The notes under the pieces are model-generated. The model did no database searches and had not been told where the DNA came from. It saw only the letters and a program-made list of their open reading frames with translations. Both the position numbers and the translations under genes were made by a program. This document shows positions 16,334 through 25,751 of a DNA stretch of 64,000 nt, one piece after another. The DNA is taken from contig JABZGR010000007.1 in NCBI GenBank assembly GCA_015259125.1, positions 24,636 through 88,635 on the forward strand. Reading direction: 5' to 3'. Within the stretch, counting starts at the first letter, position 1. Each line of letters opens with the position of its first letter. The DNA is from Alloprevotella tannerae (GTDB lineage: Bacteria; Bacteroidota; Bacteroidia; Bacteroidales; Bacteroidaceae).

Positions 16334-17923
16334 ATGACAAGCGAAGTAATAGTAAATGTACAGCCGAAGGAAATTTCTATTGCTCTTCTTGAGGACAAGC
16401 GTCTTGTAGAGTTCCAACAGGAGGGTAAAGAAGAAAGTTTCTCAGTAGGCAACATCTACCTGGCTAAGGTTAAGAAAATAATGCCGGGTTTAAATGCTTG
16501 CTTCGTGAACGTTGGACATGAGCGGGATGCTTTCCTACACTATTTAGACTTAGGGATTCATTACCGTTCATTTGAAAAGTATCTGCAACTTGTTCAGGAT
16601 GGAAAGAAAGGGAATCTTCCTCTGACAAAAGCATCCGGACAAACGGATTTAGAAAAAGACGGAAGCATACAGAATACACTTAAGCAAGGTCAAGAAGTTC
16701 TTGTACAAATAGCGAAAGAACCTATCTCTACAAAAGGTCCTCGCCTTACTTGTGAAATTTCTTTTGCAGGACGTTTTATTGTTTTAATACCTTTCTGCGA
16801 TAAGATTTCCGTCTCTACTAAAATTAAGAGTGCGCAGGAGCGTGCGAGATTGAAGCAATTGATATCCAGCATTAAGCCGAAAGGATTTGGTTGCATCATT
16901 CGTACAGTAGCTGAAGGCAAGAGAGTAGCAGAGTTGGACTTGGAGTTGAAGACCTTGCTGAAGCGATGGACAGATGCTATAGCAAAGATTCAAAAGAACA
17001 AGGCGCTGGTACAGCCGAAGTTTCCTTTGCTTTGTTATGAGGAAACGAGCCGAACAGTAGCTCTCTTAAGAGACTTATTCAATCCTTCTTACGAGAATAT
17101 CTATGTTGACGATGAAAGCGTCTATAAGGACGTACAAGATTATGTTAGGCTTATAGCCCCTGATCGCCAACAAATTGTAAAGTTATACAAAGGTAAGGTT
17201 CCCATTTTTGATAACTTTTCTGTAACGAAACAAATTAAGACGTCATTCGGTCGTACCATTACTTACAAGCACGGCGCTTATCTTATCATTGAGCATACTG
17301 AAGCGCTTCATGTTATTGATGTGAATAGTGGTAATCGATCAAAGAGTCCTGAAGGCCAGGAAGTAAACGCGTTAGACGTTAACCTTGGAGCTGCCGACGA
17401 ACTAGCACGACAACTGCGCTTGCGCGATATGGGAGGTATCATTGTCGTAGACTTTATAGATATGAATTTGGCTGAGAATCGCCAAAAGCTGTATGAGCGA
17501 ATGGTTGAGAATATGAAAAAAGACCGTGCTCGCCACAATATTCTCCCATTGAGCAAATTCGGTCTTATGCAGATTACCCGTCAGCGCGTACGCCCTGCTA
17601 TGGATGTCAAAGTTGAAGAGTCTTGCCCAACCTGTGGAGGAACCGGAAAGATTAAGTCAAGTCTTCTTTTTACAGATGCTTTGGAAGGAAAGGTCCAAAT
17701 GCTTGCAGATAAACTAAATTATAGAAAAATCCGACTTCACGTGCATCCTTTTGTTGCCGCCTATTTAGATAAAGGTCTATTATCTTTACGTCGAAAATGG
17801 CAACTTAAGCACAAAATCAACATTCAGGTCATTCCCAACCAGAAACTCTCATATCTTCAATACCTCTTCTATGATAGAGATGGTCAAGAGATAGATATGC
17901 GAGAGGAAAATGAAATGCAGTAA
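16334..17923 (+). CDS. rng: Ribonuclease G (Rne/Rng family)
   Basis: Endoribonuclease acting on rRNA precursors and mRNA. 529 residues. An S1-like domain (NIYLAKVKKIMPGLNACFV, about 38-57, then HERDAFLHYLDL) carries an insert of about 45 residues; the RNase H-like and DNase I-like catalytic region follows, with acidic residues D329 (DVNSGN) and D373 (VVDFIDM). The zinc-link motif C431-P-T-C434 (CPTCGGTG) lies behind it, then the small domain. It lacks the long C-terminal scaffold of RNase E, so Rng fits better. A good intrinsic terminator follows. Confidence 0.94.
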   Translation: MTSEVIVNVQPKEISIALLEDKRLVEFQQEGKEESFSVGNIYLAKVKKIMPGLNACFVNVGHERDAFLHYLDLGIHYRSFEKYLQLVQDGKKGNLPLTKASGQTDLEKDGSIQNTLKQGQEVLVQIAKEPISTKGPRLTCEISFAGRFIVLIPFCDKISVSTKIKSAQERARLKQLISSIKPKGFGCIIRTVAEGKRVAELDLELKTLLKRWTDAIAKIQKNKALVQPKFPLLCYEETSRTVALLRDLFNPSYENIYVDDESVYKDVQDYVRLIAPDRQQIVKLYKGKVPIFDNFSVTKQIKTSFGRTITYKHGAYLIIEHTEALHVIDVNSGNRSKSPEGQEVNALDVNLGAADELARQLRLRDMGGIIVVDFIDMNLAENRQKLYERMVENMKKDRARHNILPLSKFGLMQITRQRVRPAMDVKVEESCPTCGGTGKIKSSLLFTDALEGKVQMLADKLNYRKIRLHVHPFVAAYLDKGLLSLRRKWQLKHKINIQVIPNQKLSYLQYLFYDRDGQEIDMREENEMQ

Positions 17924-17938
17924 TGACCAAGTCGTATT

Positions 17939-17976
17939 AAAAGATAGCTCTAAGGTTTTCTTACGAGCTATCTTTT
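17939..17976 (+). terminator. Terminator of rng
   Basis: AAAAGATAGCTC pairs with GAGCTATCTTTT, and the TAAG/CTTA ends of the loop pair further; a T run (TTTTTTCTC) follows. Classical intrinsic terminator. Confidence 0.85.
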
Positions 17977-18160
17977 TTCTCATTTTCATAAAGTTGTTTG
18001 TATTTTGTCTTCCCAATCGCTGTAGGTTTTCGACAATCTCTTTTTGGTAAGAAATGCGAAATCTTAAATTTAGATAGGAAAACAGCAAATGGCTTAAGCA
18101 TGAGCAACTAAAGAGCAATATCTAATTTTCTTATAGTGCAGTAACTCAAATTTGTTTGTC

Positions 18161-18226
18161 ATACTTCCGTGCTAGTACAAATGTCCCCTCGTGGAGGTAC
18201 AATTGTACTATTGCGAGGGGACAAAG
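18161..18226. repeat. Repeat array C: three 22-bp units
   Basis: Units start at 18161, 18183 and 18205: ATACTTCCGTGCTAGTAC, GTCCCCTCGTGGAGGTAC and GTACTATTGCGAGGGGAC, each followed by a 4-bp spacer. Lies between convergent genes. Confidence 0.83.
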
Positions 18227-18405
18227 ATTTTTTCGATGCAAAAAATATGGTAATCAGCATCTTTTAACTGAAGTTGCAATACAAGGTTTATTATTTTCCA
18301 TTCAGCAGTTAGTTCATAACATTCTGTTGAAAACTATATAAAGATTGCGCAAAGCTAAGCTGTAAGCAACAATAATTTTACTTATTCGTGGAACGTTACA
18401 ACAAG

Positions 18406-19287
18406 TCAATCTTCCACGTAATGACGAATGGCCTCAAGTGTTTCTACGCGTACAGGCACTAAAGGTAGGCGTACGACATTATCTACTTTGCCTTGAATAT
18501 AGAGAAGTCCCTTAATGCCAGATGGGTTGCCATCAACAGACATTAATTTATATAGCCTGCTAAATTGTCGATGCTGACTGAGTGCTGATGTATAATCACC
18601 TGCTTGTGCAGCATGGACCATTGCACCAAATTCTTCAGGATAAGCATTGCCTATAACCGAAATAACGCCTTTGGCTCCAATCGTGAGGAGTTCGAAAGTA
18701 ATAGCGTCGTCTCCACTAAATACGTCAAAGCCTTCCGGAGCATATTCTACGATTTCCTCTATTTGAGTAATGATGCCGCTAGCCTCTTTAATGGCTACAA
18801 TATTCGGGCAGTCGTTTGCCAAACGTAGCGTTGTTGATGCTTGCAGATTGACTCCTGTTCGTCCGGGTATATTATATAAGACGATCGGGAGCGGACTTTC
18901 TTCGCTAATTTTTTTGAAGTGTTGATACAAACCCTCTTGTGTGGGCTTGTTATAAAAGGGGCACACAATCAATAGTCCGCTAAAGCCTTCAAAATCGTCC
19001 TCTCTCAATTGGCGACAAACGGCTTGCGTAGAATTATTTCCGACTCCTAGTAGGAGTGGCACACGATCTTGATTGACTTCAACAACGACGCGGCGTATTT
19101 CCAACTTTTCTTCTTCGATCAGCGTAGGCGTTTCGGCTGTCGTCCCTAAGACACAGATGAAATCGACTCCACCGACAATAATATTATCTACCAAGGAGCG
19201 TAATGCAACAAAGTCGATGCTGCCGTCCGTATTGAACGGAGTAGCTAGTGCTACTCCAAAACCTTGGAATGGATTGCTTTTATTCAT
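18406..19287 (-). CDS. dapA: 4-hydroxy-tetrahydrodipicolinate synthase
   Basis: Condenses pyruvate with aspartate semialdehyde, first committed step to diaminopimelate and lysine, needed for peptidoglycan. 293 residues, TIM-barrel aldolase class I. Schiff-base lysine K167 (VAIKEASG), Y138 and R143 (YNIPGRTG), and the N-terminal GTTAE motif (48-52) are all present. Starts 44 bp after ligA on the same strand and is probably co-transcribed with it. Confidence 0.96.
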   Translation of the reverse strand: MNKSNPFQGFGVALATPFNTDGSIDFVALRSLVDNIIVGGVDFICVLGTTAETPTLIEEEKLEIRRVVVEVNQDRVPLLLGVGNNSTQAVCRQLREDDFEGFSGLLIVCPFYNKPTQEGLYQHFKKISEESPLPIVLYNIPGRTGVNLQASTTLRLANDCPNIVAIKEASGIITQIEEIVEYAPEGFDVFSGDDAITFELLTIGAKGVISVIGNAYPEEFGAMVHAAQAGDYTSALSQHRQFSRLYKLMSVDGNPSGIKGLLYIQGKVDNVVRLPLVPVRVETLEAIRHYVED

Positions 19288-19331
19288 ATTTATTCTTGCT
19301 TTTATGCTGTAAGTGGTTAGACTACTGTTGT

Positions 19332-21350
19332 TTATTCTTCGCTAAGCATCTTTAAAAAGTCCTCTTCTTGAATCAATGGTATGCCCAGCGTTTCAGCTTT
19401 TGTTCGTTTAGAAGGGCCCATGTTGTCGCCGGCCAAAATAAAGTCGGTTTTTTTAGAAATGCTACCTACGTTTTTGCCTCCATTCTCTTCTATAATGGCT
19501 TTATATTCCTCTCTGTTATGACGTGTGAAAGTACCGCTAATGACTATACTTTTTCCAGCGAGTCGGTTGGAAACAAGTCGAGACACATCGGCTGTCATTT
19601 GCAATCCGGCTGCAGTTAGTTGCTCCAATATTTGGACGTTGGCTGGTATAATAAACCATTGTTGTACATTCTCAGCTATAGTTTGGCCAACACCTTCTAC
19701 TTGTAGCAAATCTTCTAACGTAGCTGCCCGCAGAGCGTCCATAGAACGAAAATAGGCAGCCAGCGTTTTTGCTACTACTTTGCCAACAAAGCGAATCCCC
19801 AAGGCATAGAGTACGCGGTCGAATGGGGTAGACTTGCTTTTTTCTATTCCATCAATAATTTTGCGAGCAGATTTCAGGCGTGTAGCGTCGCTGCCGGCCA
19901 AATCTTCAACACGCAACTGATACAAGTCTGCGATATTATGAATTAACCCTCGCTCGAAATAGTTATCAATCGTTTCCGGGCCGAGCGAATTGATATCCAT
20001 CGCATCACGACTAATGAAATGCTCAATCCGGCCTTTTATTTGCGGTGGGCAAGTAGCATCATTAGGGCAATATGTTGCGGCTTCGTTTGGAAATCTAACT
20101 AAGTGAGTTCCACATTTCGGACACTGCGTAATAAAATGTACTTTATCACCTAAAGACTCATTGCGTGCACCTTTGTCTACACCAACGATTTGCGGAATAA
20201 TTTCGCCAGCTTTTTCTATAAAGACAAAGTCGTTATAATGTAAATCCAACTGCTGAATAATGTCTTCATTGTGTAAGGAAGCCCGCTTCACGGTAGTGCC
20301 TGCTAATAAAACGGGATCCATAACGGCAACTGGCGTAACCGCTCCCGTACGACCCACTTGGTAGACTATATCTAATAAACGCGTGCGGGCACGTTCGGCC
20401 TTAAATTTATAGGCGATAGCCCATCGCGGACTCTTAGCTGTGCTACCAAGCTGCTGCTGCTGGTTTAGGTCGTCTACTTTAAGTACTATTCCGTCTGTGG
20501 CAACGGGCAAGTATCTACGTTCCGTATCCCAATGGTCAATATAGGTATAGATACTATCTAGAGACTTGGCTAAATGGATATTGTCAGAGACTTTGAACCC
20601 CCATTTTTTTATCATCAGGAGATTTTCGTAATGACTTTTCTTTGGAATATCCTCTCCTAATACATAATATAAATAGGCATCTAAGCGACGAGAAGCAACA
20701 ACGGCGGAATTTTTACTCTTTAGTGTACCAGAAGCTGCATTGCGTGGATTGGCAAAGAGCGGCTCTCCCTTAGAATTGCGCTCTGCATTCAATTTTTCAA
20801 AACTAGCCCAAGGCATAAGAACTTCGCCTCGTACCTCAAAACGTCGTGGCCATCCTAATCCTTCTTGCAGCTGAAGAGGAATGCTTTTTATGGTCTTTAT
20901 ATTCTCTGTAACATCATCACCAACCGTCCCGTCTCCACGTGTCACAGCTCTTATAAGCCTACCATCTTCATAAAGAAGAGAAATGCTGAGACCATCAAAC
21001 TTTAATTCGCAGCAGACTTCAAAGGCTACTCCCTTTAAGTCTCCTGTAATACGATCATAAAATTCTTTGATTTCAGCCTTGTCGTATGTATTTCCTAAAG
21101 AAAGCATCGGATATTGATGCCTAACCTGCACGAAATTGTTGGATAGATCGCTGCCAACACGCACAGTTGGAGAATTCTTATCAACCCATTCCGGATGCTT
21201 TTGCTCTAAATCGGATAATTCGCGCATTAAAGCATCGAAGTCTGTGTCAAGAATCTCAGGATTATTCTTAACGTAGTAATTATAGTTGTGTCTGTGCAAC
21301 TCCTTTCGTAGAAAATCAATTCTGTCTTTATCGTTCATTATTGCATTCAT
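19332..21350 (-). CDS. ligA: NAD-dependent DNA ligase
   Basis: Seals nicks in replication and repair using NAD. 672 residues from the ATG at 21350, or 668 from the ATG at 21338; an in-frame extension to 21422 is possible but would precede the family N-terminus (KDRIDFLRKELHRHNYNYY). Domains in order: Ia and adenylation domain with the KFDG lysine motif (CELKFDGLSISL), OB fold, a four-cysteine zinc finger (CPKCGTHLV ... CPNDATCPP), helix-hairpin-helix region and a C-terminal BRCT domain (LAGKSIVISGTF). Divergent from trmD; dapA follows on the same strand. Confidence 0.95.
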   Translation of the reverse strand: MNAIMNDKDRIDFLRKELHRHNYNYYVKNNPEILDTDFDALMRELSDLEQKHPEWVDKNSPTVRVGSDLSNNFVQVRHQYPMLSLGNTYDKAEIKEFYDRITGDLKGVAFEVCCELKFDGLSISLLYEDGRLIRAVTRGDGTVGDDVTENIKTIKSIPLQLQEGLGWPRRFEVRGEVLMPWASFEKLNAERNSKGEPLFANPRNAASGTLKSKNSAVVASRRLDAYLYYVLGEDIPKKSHYENLLMIKKWGFKVSDNIHLAKSLDSIYTYIDHWDTERRYLPVATDGIVLKVDDLNQQQQLGSTAKSPRWAIAYKFKAERARTRLLDIVYQVGRTGAVTPVAVMDPVLLAGTTVKRASLHNEDIIQQLDLHYNDFVFIEKAGEIIPQIVGVDKGARNESLGDKVHFITQCPKCGTHLVRFPNEAATYCPNDATCPPQIKGRIEHFISRDAMDINSLGPETIDNYFERGLIHNIADLYQLRVEDLAGSDATRLKSARKIIDGIEKSKSTPFDRVLYALGIRFVGKVVAKTLAAYFRSMDALRAATLEDLLQVEGVGQTIAENVQQWFIIPANVQILEQLTAAGLQMTADVSRLVSNRLAGKSIVISGTFTRHNREEYKAIIEENGGKNVGSISKKTDFILAGDNMGPSKRTKAETLGIPLIQEEDFLKMLSEE

Positions 21351-21467
21351 TAAGATAGCCCGCAAAAGCTTGGTGGGCGAAATCGGCAACCTTTGATAGA
21401 GTGAAACGTTGCAAAAGATCAACCGTATTTACTTCGGCAAAGTTAAAGAAAAGAGAGGATATTTCCC

Positions 21468-21475
21468 TATTTTTG
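21468..21475 (+). promoter_or_regulatory. -7 box of trmD
   Basis: TATTTTTG matches TAnnTTTG. It lies 24 bp before the ATG at 21499 and thus rules out an in-frame start further upstream at 21409. Confidence 0.55.
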
Positions 21476-21498
21476 CAGCGTTCATCAAGAAAAAGATT

Positions 21499-22191
21499 AT
21501 GAGAATAGACATCATTACTGTACTTCCGGAAATGCTCGATGGCTTTATTAATACGTCAATCTTAGCACGTGCCCAAAAAAAAAGGCTAGTGGAAGTTCAT
21601 GTACACAACCTGCGCGATTATACTACAGACAAACATCGCCGCGTAGATGACTATCCGTTTGGTGGTTTTGCGGGAATGGTAATGCAATGTCAGCCCATAG
21701 ATGCTTGTATCAGCAAGTTGACAGCAGAACGCACTTATGATCAGATCATATTTACGACGCCAGATGGAAAAAAATTTGATCAGCCAATGGCAAATGAGTT
21801 AAGTCTGTCGAAGAATCTTATTATATTGTGTGGTCATTATAAGGGCATAGACTATCGCATACGTGAGCATTTGATTACGAAAGAAGTCTCTATTGGAGAT
21901 TATGTGCTTACAGGCGGTGAAATAGCGGCGGCGGCAATGTCGGATGCAATTGTAAGACTTGTCCCAGGCGTTTTGAGTGATGAACAAAGCGCTTTAAGTG
22001 ATAGCTTTCAAGATAATTTGCTTGCAGCTCCAGTCTATACGCGCCCATCGGATTATAAAGGGTGGAAAGTTCCAGAGATTCTGCTATCTGGAAATGAAGC
22101 TAAAATAAAAGAATGGGAGCTGCAGCAAAGCTATGAGCGTACTAAGCGTTTGCGTCCTGATTTACTTGAATCTACAGATTTGAATGGGTAG
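21499..22191 (+). CDS. trmD: tRNA (guanine37-N1)-methyltransferase
   Basis: Methylates G37 next to the anticodon with S-adenosylmethionine, preventing +1 frameshifting. 230 residues from MRIDIITVLPEM; a longer frame exists, but the promoter box at 21468 and the family start both favour 21499. SPOUT trefoil-knot motifs are present: GGFAGMVMQ, LCGHYKGIDYR and the GDYVLTGGE loop, then the C-terminal YTRPSDYKGWKVPEILLSGNE tRNA-binding segment. Divergent from ligA. Confidence 0.96.
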   Translation: MRIDIITVLPEMLDGFINTSILARAQKKRLVEVHVHNLRDYTTDKHRRVDDYPFGGFAGMVMQCQPIDACISKLTAERTYDQIIFTTPDGKKFDQPMANELSLSKNLIILCGHYKGIDYRIREHLITKEVSIGDYVLTGGEIAAAAMSDAIVRLVPGVLSDEQSALSDSFQDNLLAAPVYTRPSDYKGWKVPEILLSGNEAKIKEWELQQSYERTKRLRPDLLESTDLNG

Positions 22192-22525
22192 CGATTTTTA
22201 TAGTTTGTTGGTCCTATAGTCGACTTAACTATAAAGCAATAGAAAGGGGAACCAAAATAAGAGACTAGTGAAGAAGGAATAGATAGTGGGGGAAAGATTT
22301 TTTTCTTCACACTTTGCAAGCATTTCCTATGTAGAATTAGTCTAAATGGTTTTCATTCAGTCTGTTTATCAATAGAGGACTTTCGTTTTAATATTTTATG
22401 GTGGAAACTTCTTTGTCTATATTGCAAAATTCCTGTGTTTTTATTTGGCTCAACCATTCAAAAGCTATACATTTGCTGCGTAAAGCAATAAGAATAACAC
22501 CAAACTCTAATCAAAACAAAAGATT
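22192..22525. other. 334-bp gap before gdhA
   Basis: Only the gdhA promoter (22444-22475) is recognised. Confidence 0.65.
22444..22475 (+). promoter_or_regulatory. Promoter of gdhA
   Basis: TTTG at 22444-22447, a 20-bp spacer and TACATTTG at 22468-22475; a leader of about 45 nt follows. Good match to the Bacteroidetes consensus, fitting a highly expressed gene. Confidence 0.75.
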
Positions 22526-23863
22526 ATGAAAACCGAAAAAATCATGGCCGACCTGGAGGCTAAACACCCAGGCGAAAAAGAGTACTTACAAGCAGTGCGT
22601 GAGGTGCTTCTTTCAATCGAAGATGTTTACAATCAACATCCAGAGTTTGAAAAAGTAAAACTCATTGAGCGTTTGGTAGAGCCGGATCGTATTTTGACGT
22701 TCCGTGTGCCTTGGGTTGATGACCAAGGTGAAGTACATGTAAACCTCGGTTACCGCGTACAATTTAATAACGCAATTGGCCCGTACAAAGGCGGTCTTCG
22801 TTTTCACCCGAGCGTTACGCTTAGCATCTTGAAGTTCTTAGGCTTTGAGCAAATCTTTAAGAACGCATTGACAACGTTGCCTATGGGTGGCGGTAAAGGT
22901 GGTTCTGACTTTGCTCCTCGCGGTAAAAGCGATAGCGAAATTATGAGATTCTGCCAGGCATTTATGCTTGAAGCTCACAAGATCCTTGGCCCAGATATGG
23001 ACGTACCTGCCGGCGATATTGGCGTAGGTGGTCGTGAAGTTGGTTACCTCTATGGTATGTATAAGAAATTGACTCACGAGTGCACTGGTACAATGACGGG
23101 TAAAGGCCGCGAATTTGGCGGTAGCATTCTTCGTCCTGAAGCAACGGGCTTTGGCGCTTGCTATTTCTTGAAGCAAATGTTGAACGATTACAACATGGAT
23201 ATCAAGGATAAGACTGTTGCTGTTTCTGGTTTTGGAAACGTAGCTTGGGGTGCAATTAAGAAAGCGACAGAACTCGGTGCTAAGTGCGTTACGCTTTCTG
23301 GTCCTGACGGCTATATCTATGATCCGGATGGTATTAGCGGTGACAAGATCGATTATATGCTTGAGCTTCGTTCTTCTGGCAATGATATCTGCGCACCTTA
23401 TGCTGAGAAATATCCGAATGCTAAATTCTTCGCAGGTCGCAAGCCTTGGGAAGTTAAGGTTGATATCGCTATGCCTTGTGCAACTCAAAACGAGTTGAAC
23501 GAAGATGATGCAAAAGCACTCGTTGCTAATGGTGTTAAGTGCGTTGCTGAGGTAAGCAATATGGGCTGTACAGCTGAAGCTATTGATTATTTTATCGCTC
23601 AGAAGACTCCGTTTGCTCCTGGTAAGGCTGTTAACTCTGGTGGTGTTGCTACGTCTGGTCTTGAAATGACTCAAAACGCTATGCACATCTATTGGAGCGC
23701 TGAAGAAGTTGATGAGAGATTGCACACTATTATGAAAGACGTTCATGAGCAATGTCTCGCTTATGGTAAGCAAGCTGATGGCTATATCAACTACGTACGT
23801 GGTGCAAACATTGCAGGCTTTATGAAGGTTGCTAATGCAATGATTGGCCAGGGCATCATCTAA
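22526..23863 (+). CDS. gdhA: Glutamate dehydrogenase
   Basis: Interconverts glutamate and 2-oxoglutarate plus ammonia. 445 residues, hexameric GDH class. Substrate lysines lie in GPYKGGLRFHP and PMGGGKGGSDF; the PAGDIGVGGREVGYL and GFGNVAWGA (dinucleotide-binding) motifs are intact. In amino-acid-fermenting Porphyromonas this enzyme is abundant and works in catabolism with NAD. Cofactor choice cannot be settled by eye. Codon use is biased and regular, with a strong promoter and a strong terminator, all pointing to high expression. Its product, 2-oxoglutarate, is a candidate substrate of the Kor complex at 11736-14704. Confidence 0.96.
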   Translation: MKTEKIMADLEAKHPGEKEYLQAVREVLLSIEDVYNQHPEFEKVKLIERLVEPDRILTFRVPWVDDQGEVHVNLGYRVQFNNAIGPYKGGLRFHPSVTLSILKFLGFEQIFKNALTTLPMGGGKGGSDFAPRGKSDSEIMRFCQAFMLEAHKILGPDMDVPAGDIGVGGREVGYLYGMYKKLTHECTGTMTGKGREFGGSILRPEATGFGACYFLKQMLNDYNMDIKDKTVAVSGFGNVAWGAIKKATELGAKCVTLSGPDGYIYDPDGISGDKIDYMLELRSSGNDICAPYAEKYPNAKFFAGRKPWEVKVDIAMPCATQNELNEDDAKALVANGVKCVAEVSNMGCTAEAIDYFIAQKTPFAPGKAVNSGGVATSGLEMTQNAMHIYWSAEEVDERLHTIMKDVHEQCLAYGKQADGYINYVRGANIAGFMKVANAMIGQGII

Positions 23864-23894
23864 TTCTGAATTCAGAATATTAGAAATTATAATG

Positions 23895-23925
23895 AAGAGA
23901 TGCACGGAATTTCCGTGCATCTCTT
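23895..23925 (+). terminator. Terminator of gdhA
   Basis: AAGAGATGCACGGAA / TTCCGTGCATCTCTT, a near-continuous 13-15-bp stem with a minimal loop, followed by TTCTG. Confidence 0.85.
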
Positions 23926-24086
23926 TTCTGTATCCGTATAGCACCAATCATAATGCCCAAAATCGACCATGAAGTGAAACATTTGCGAATATAATACATT
24001 CTGTCCCTCTTTTCTGCGCTTTAGCAAGGGATTGAAACAACATAATCACTAAATTCGCAGGAAAAGAAATACGAAACATCAATAAT

Positions 24087-25751
24087 ATGCTACGAACAAT
24101 AAATGTACGCTGTAAAAATACGGGCAAGACACATAGAGTCCCAGCCGGCTTTACGATGGAAGAAGTCTATGATATGCTTGAAATCAACTTGCCCTACGAA
24201 TGTACGAGCGTCAAGGTCAACAATAAGACCGAAGGACTTCATTATACAATTTATAATGACAAGGATATAGAGTTTATTGATATCACAAATCCTTCCGGAA
24301 TGCGTACCTATACACGCTCTTTATTTTTTGTTTTATACAAAGCTGTGTGTGAAGTTTATCCTCAAGCGCGCCTAAGGATAGATACACCTGTCTCTAATGG
24401 CTACTATTGTCGCCTGTCGGGTTTGCCTGCCGGAGTGAATGGCGACGTAGTCGTAGCTTTGCGCAATAAAATGAAGGCAATAATTGATGCCAACTTGCCT
24501 TATCATAGGATAACAGCACCAACAGACGAAGCAATCGCACTTTTTCGGCAGCATAGATTGGAGGATAAGGCTCAATTATTGGAAGGTTCCGGCCTACTAT
24601 ACACAACCTATTATACATTAGGCGGTACGCCGGATTATTTCTATGGTTCACTCTTGATAAACACAGGCCAATTGCAGCTGTTCGATCTTGTGCCTTATTA
24701 CGATGGTTTATTATTGCGTGTGCCCGATCCTAAAAATCCAAAGGAATTAAAGCCAATGATTGATCAGCGCAAGATGTTTGACGTCTTCAATGAGCAACAT
24801 CGCTGGCAAGAGATTTTAGGAATTTCCACGATAGGCCAATTCAATAAAGCTTGTTCGGAAGGAGGAACAGACGAACTAATCAACATTTCAGAAGCTCTGC
24901 AAGAGAAACGCATCAGCGCCTTGGCAGATCGCATAGCGAATCAACCTGCGATTAAGGTAATCTTAATTTCAGGTCCCTCGTCCAGTGGAAAAACTACTTT
25001 CTGCAAGCGTTTAGCCGTACAGTTGTCTGCTTGCGGTAAGCGTCCTATGACAATTTCTTTAGATGATTACTTTGTTGATCGCAGCAAAACCCCACTTGAT
25101 GAGCAGGGGGAATATGATTATGAGCATATTAATGCGATGAATATTTCGCTACTCAACAAACAATTGGACGAATTGCTGAAAGGAGAGACCGTAGAATTGC
25201 CCAAGTTTAACTTTTTACGCGGTATCTGCGAGAAAAGTGGGATAAAAATACGAATGGAAGAGGGTACACTGCTTATTTTAGAGGGAATACATGCGCTCAA
25301 TCCTATGCTTACAGCACAGATTTCCAATGAATGTAAATTCAAAATCTATGCCTCTGCGCTAACTACTATTCTTTTAGATGATCATAATTATATTCCAACG
25401 GCCGATAATCGTTTATTGCGACGTATAATCCGTGATTTTAAATATCGCGGATATAGTGCAGAAGAAACGATTCGGCGTTGGCCGTCTGTTCGCTCCGGCG
25501 AAGAGAAGTGGATTTTCCCTTATCAGGAGGAAGCTGATGTGATGATGAACACCGCACTTTTATTTGAGTTTGCTGCTCTTCGTAATCAAGCGCTCCCTCT
25601 TTTGGAACAAGTTCCGGAAAATGTGCCGGAGTATTCAGAGGCTTACCGCCTGCGCAAGTTTCTATCTTACCTCAAACCGATTTCCATCAGAAATCTACCG
25701 CCCACATCTTTGTTGCGAGAATTTCTTGGTGGTAGTGTTTTTCGCTATTGA
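24087..25751 (+). CDS. Two-domain nucleoside kinase (TGS/ThrRS-editing-like domain plus uridine kinase)
   Basis: 554 residues. The first ~280 residues resemble the TGS and editing-like region of threonyl-tRNA synthetases (VRCKNTGKTHRVPAGFTMEEVY ...). The second half is a phosphoribulokinase/uridine kinase P-loop domain with Walker A GPSSSGKTT at 296-304, the SLDDYFVDR segment and LILEGIHALNP. Bacteroidetes genomes carry this fusion annotated simply as nucleoside kinase; its substrate has not been read here, uridine or cytidine being the default for the family. Single gene between gdhA and nadA; the promoter is weak (TAAATTCG at 24050). Confidence 0.86.
   Translation: MLRTINVRCKNTGKTHRVPAGFTMEEVYDMLEINLPYECTSVKVNNKTEGLHYTIYNDKDIEFIDITNPSGMRTYTRSLFFVLYKAVCEVYPQARLRIDTPVSNGYYCRLSGLPAGVNGDVVVALRNKMKAIIDANLPYHRITAPTDEAIALFRQHRLEDKAQLLEGSGLLYTTYYTLGGTPDYFYGSLLINTGQLQLFDLVPYYDGLLLRVPDPKNPKELKPMIDQRKMFDVFNEQHRWQEILGISTIGQFNKACSEGGTDELINISEALQEKRISALADRIANQPAIKVILISGPSSSGKTTFCKRLAVQLSACGKRPMTISLDDYFVDRSKTPLDEQGEYDYEHINAMNISLLNKQLDELLKGETVELPKFNFLRGICEKSGIKIRMEEGTLLILEGIHALNPMLTAQISNECKFKIYASALTTILLDDHNYIPTADNRLLRRIIRDFKYRGYSAEETIRRWPSVRSGEEKWIFPYQEEADVMMNTALLFEFAALRNQALPLLEQVPENVPEYSEAYRLRKFLSYLKPISIRNLPPTSLLREFLGGSVFRY

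Larger units (their letters stand above)
17924..18405. other. 482-bp gap between convergent rng and dapA
   Basis: Contains the rng terminator and repeat array C. Nothing else is recognised in 18227-18405. Confidence 0.7.

Noticed and set aside
18156..18341. 61-codon open frame over repeat array C
   Set aside because: The frame is created by the repeat; no family likeness.
21409..21498. Longer N-terminus for TrmD
   Set aside because: The extension overlaps the -7 box at 21468 and precedes the conserved family start.
22838..23947. 369-codon open frame antisense to gdhA
   Set aside because: A shadow of the biased codon use of gdhA; the true gene on the plus strand is unmistakable and this frame crosses the gdhA terminator.
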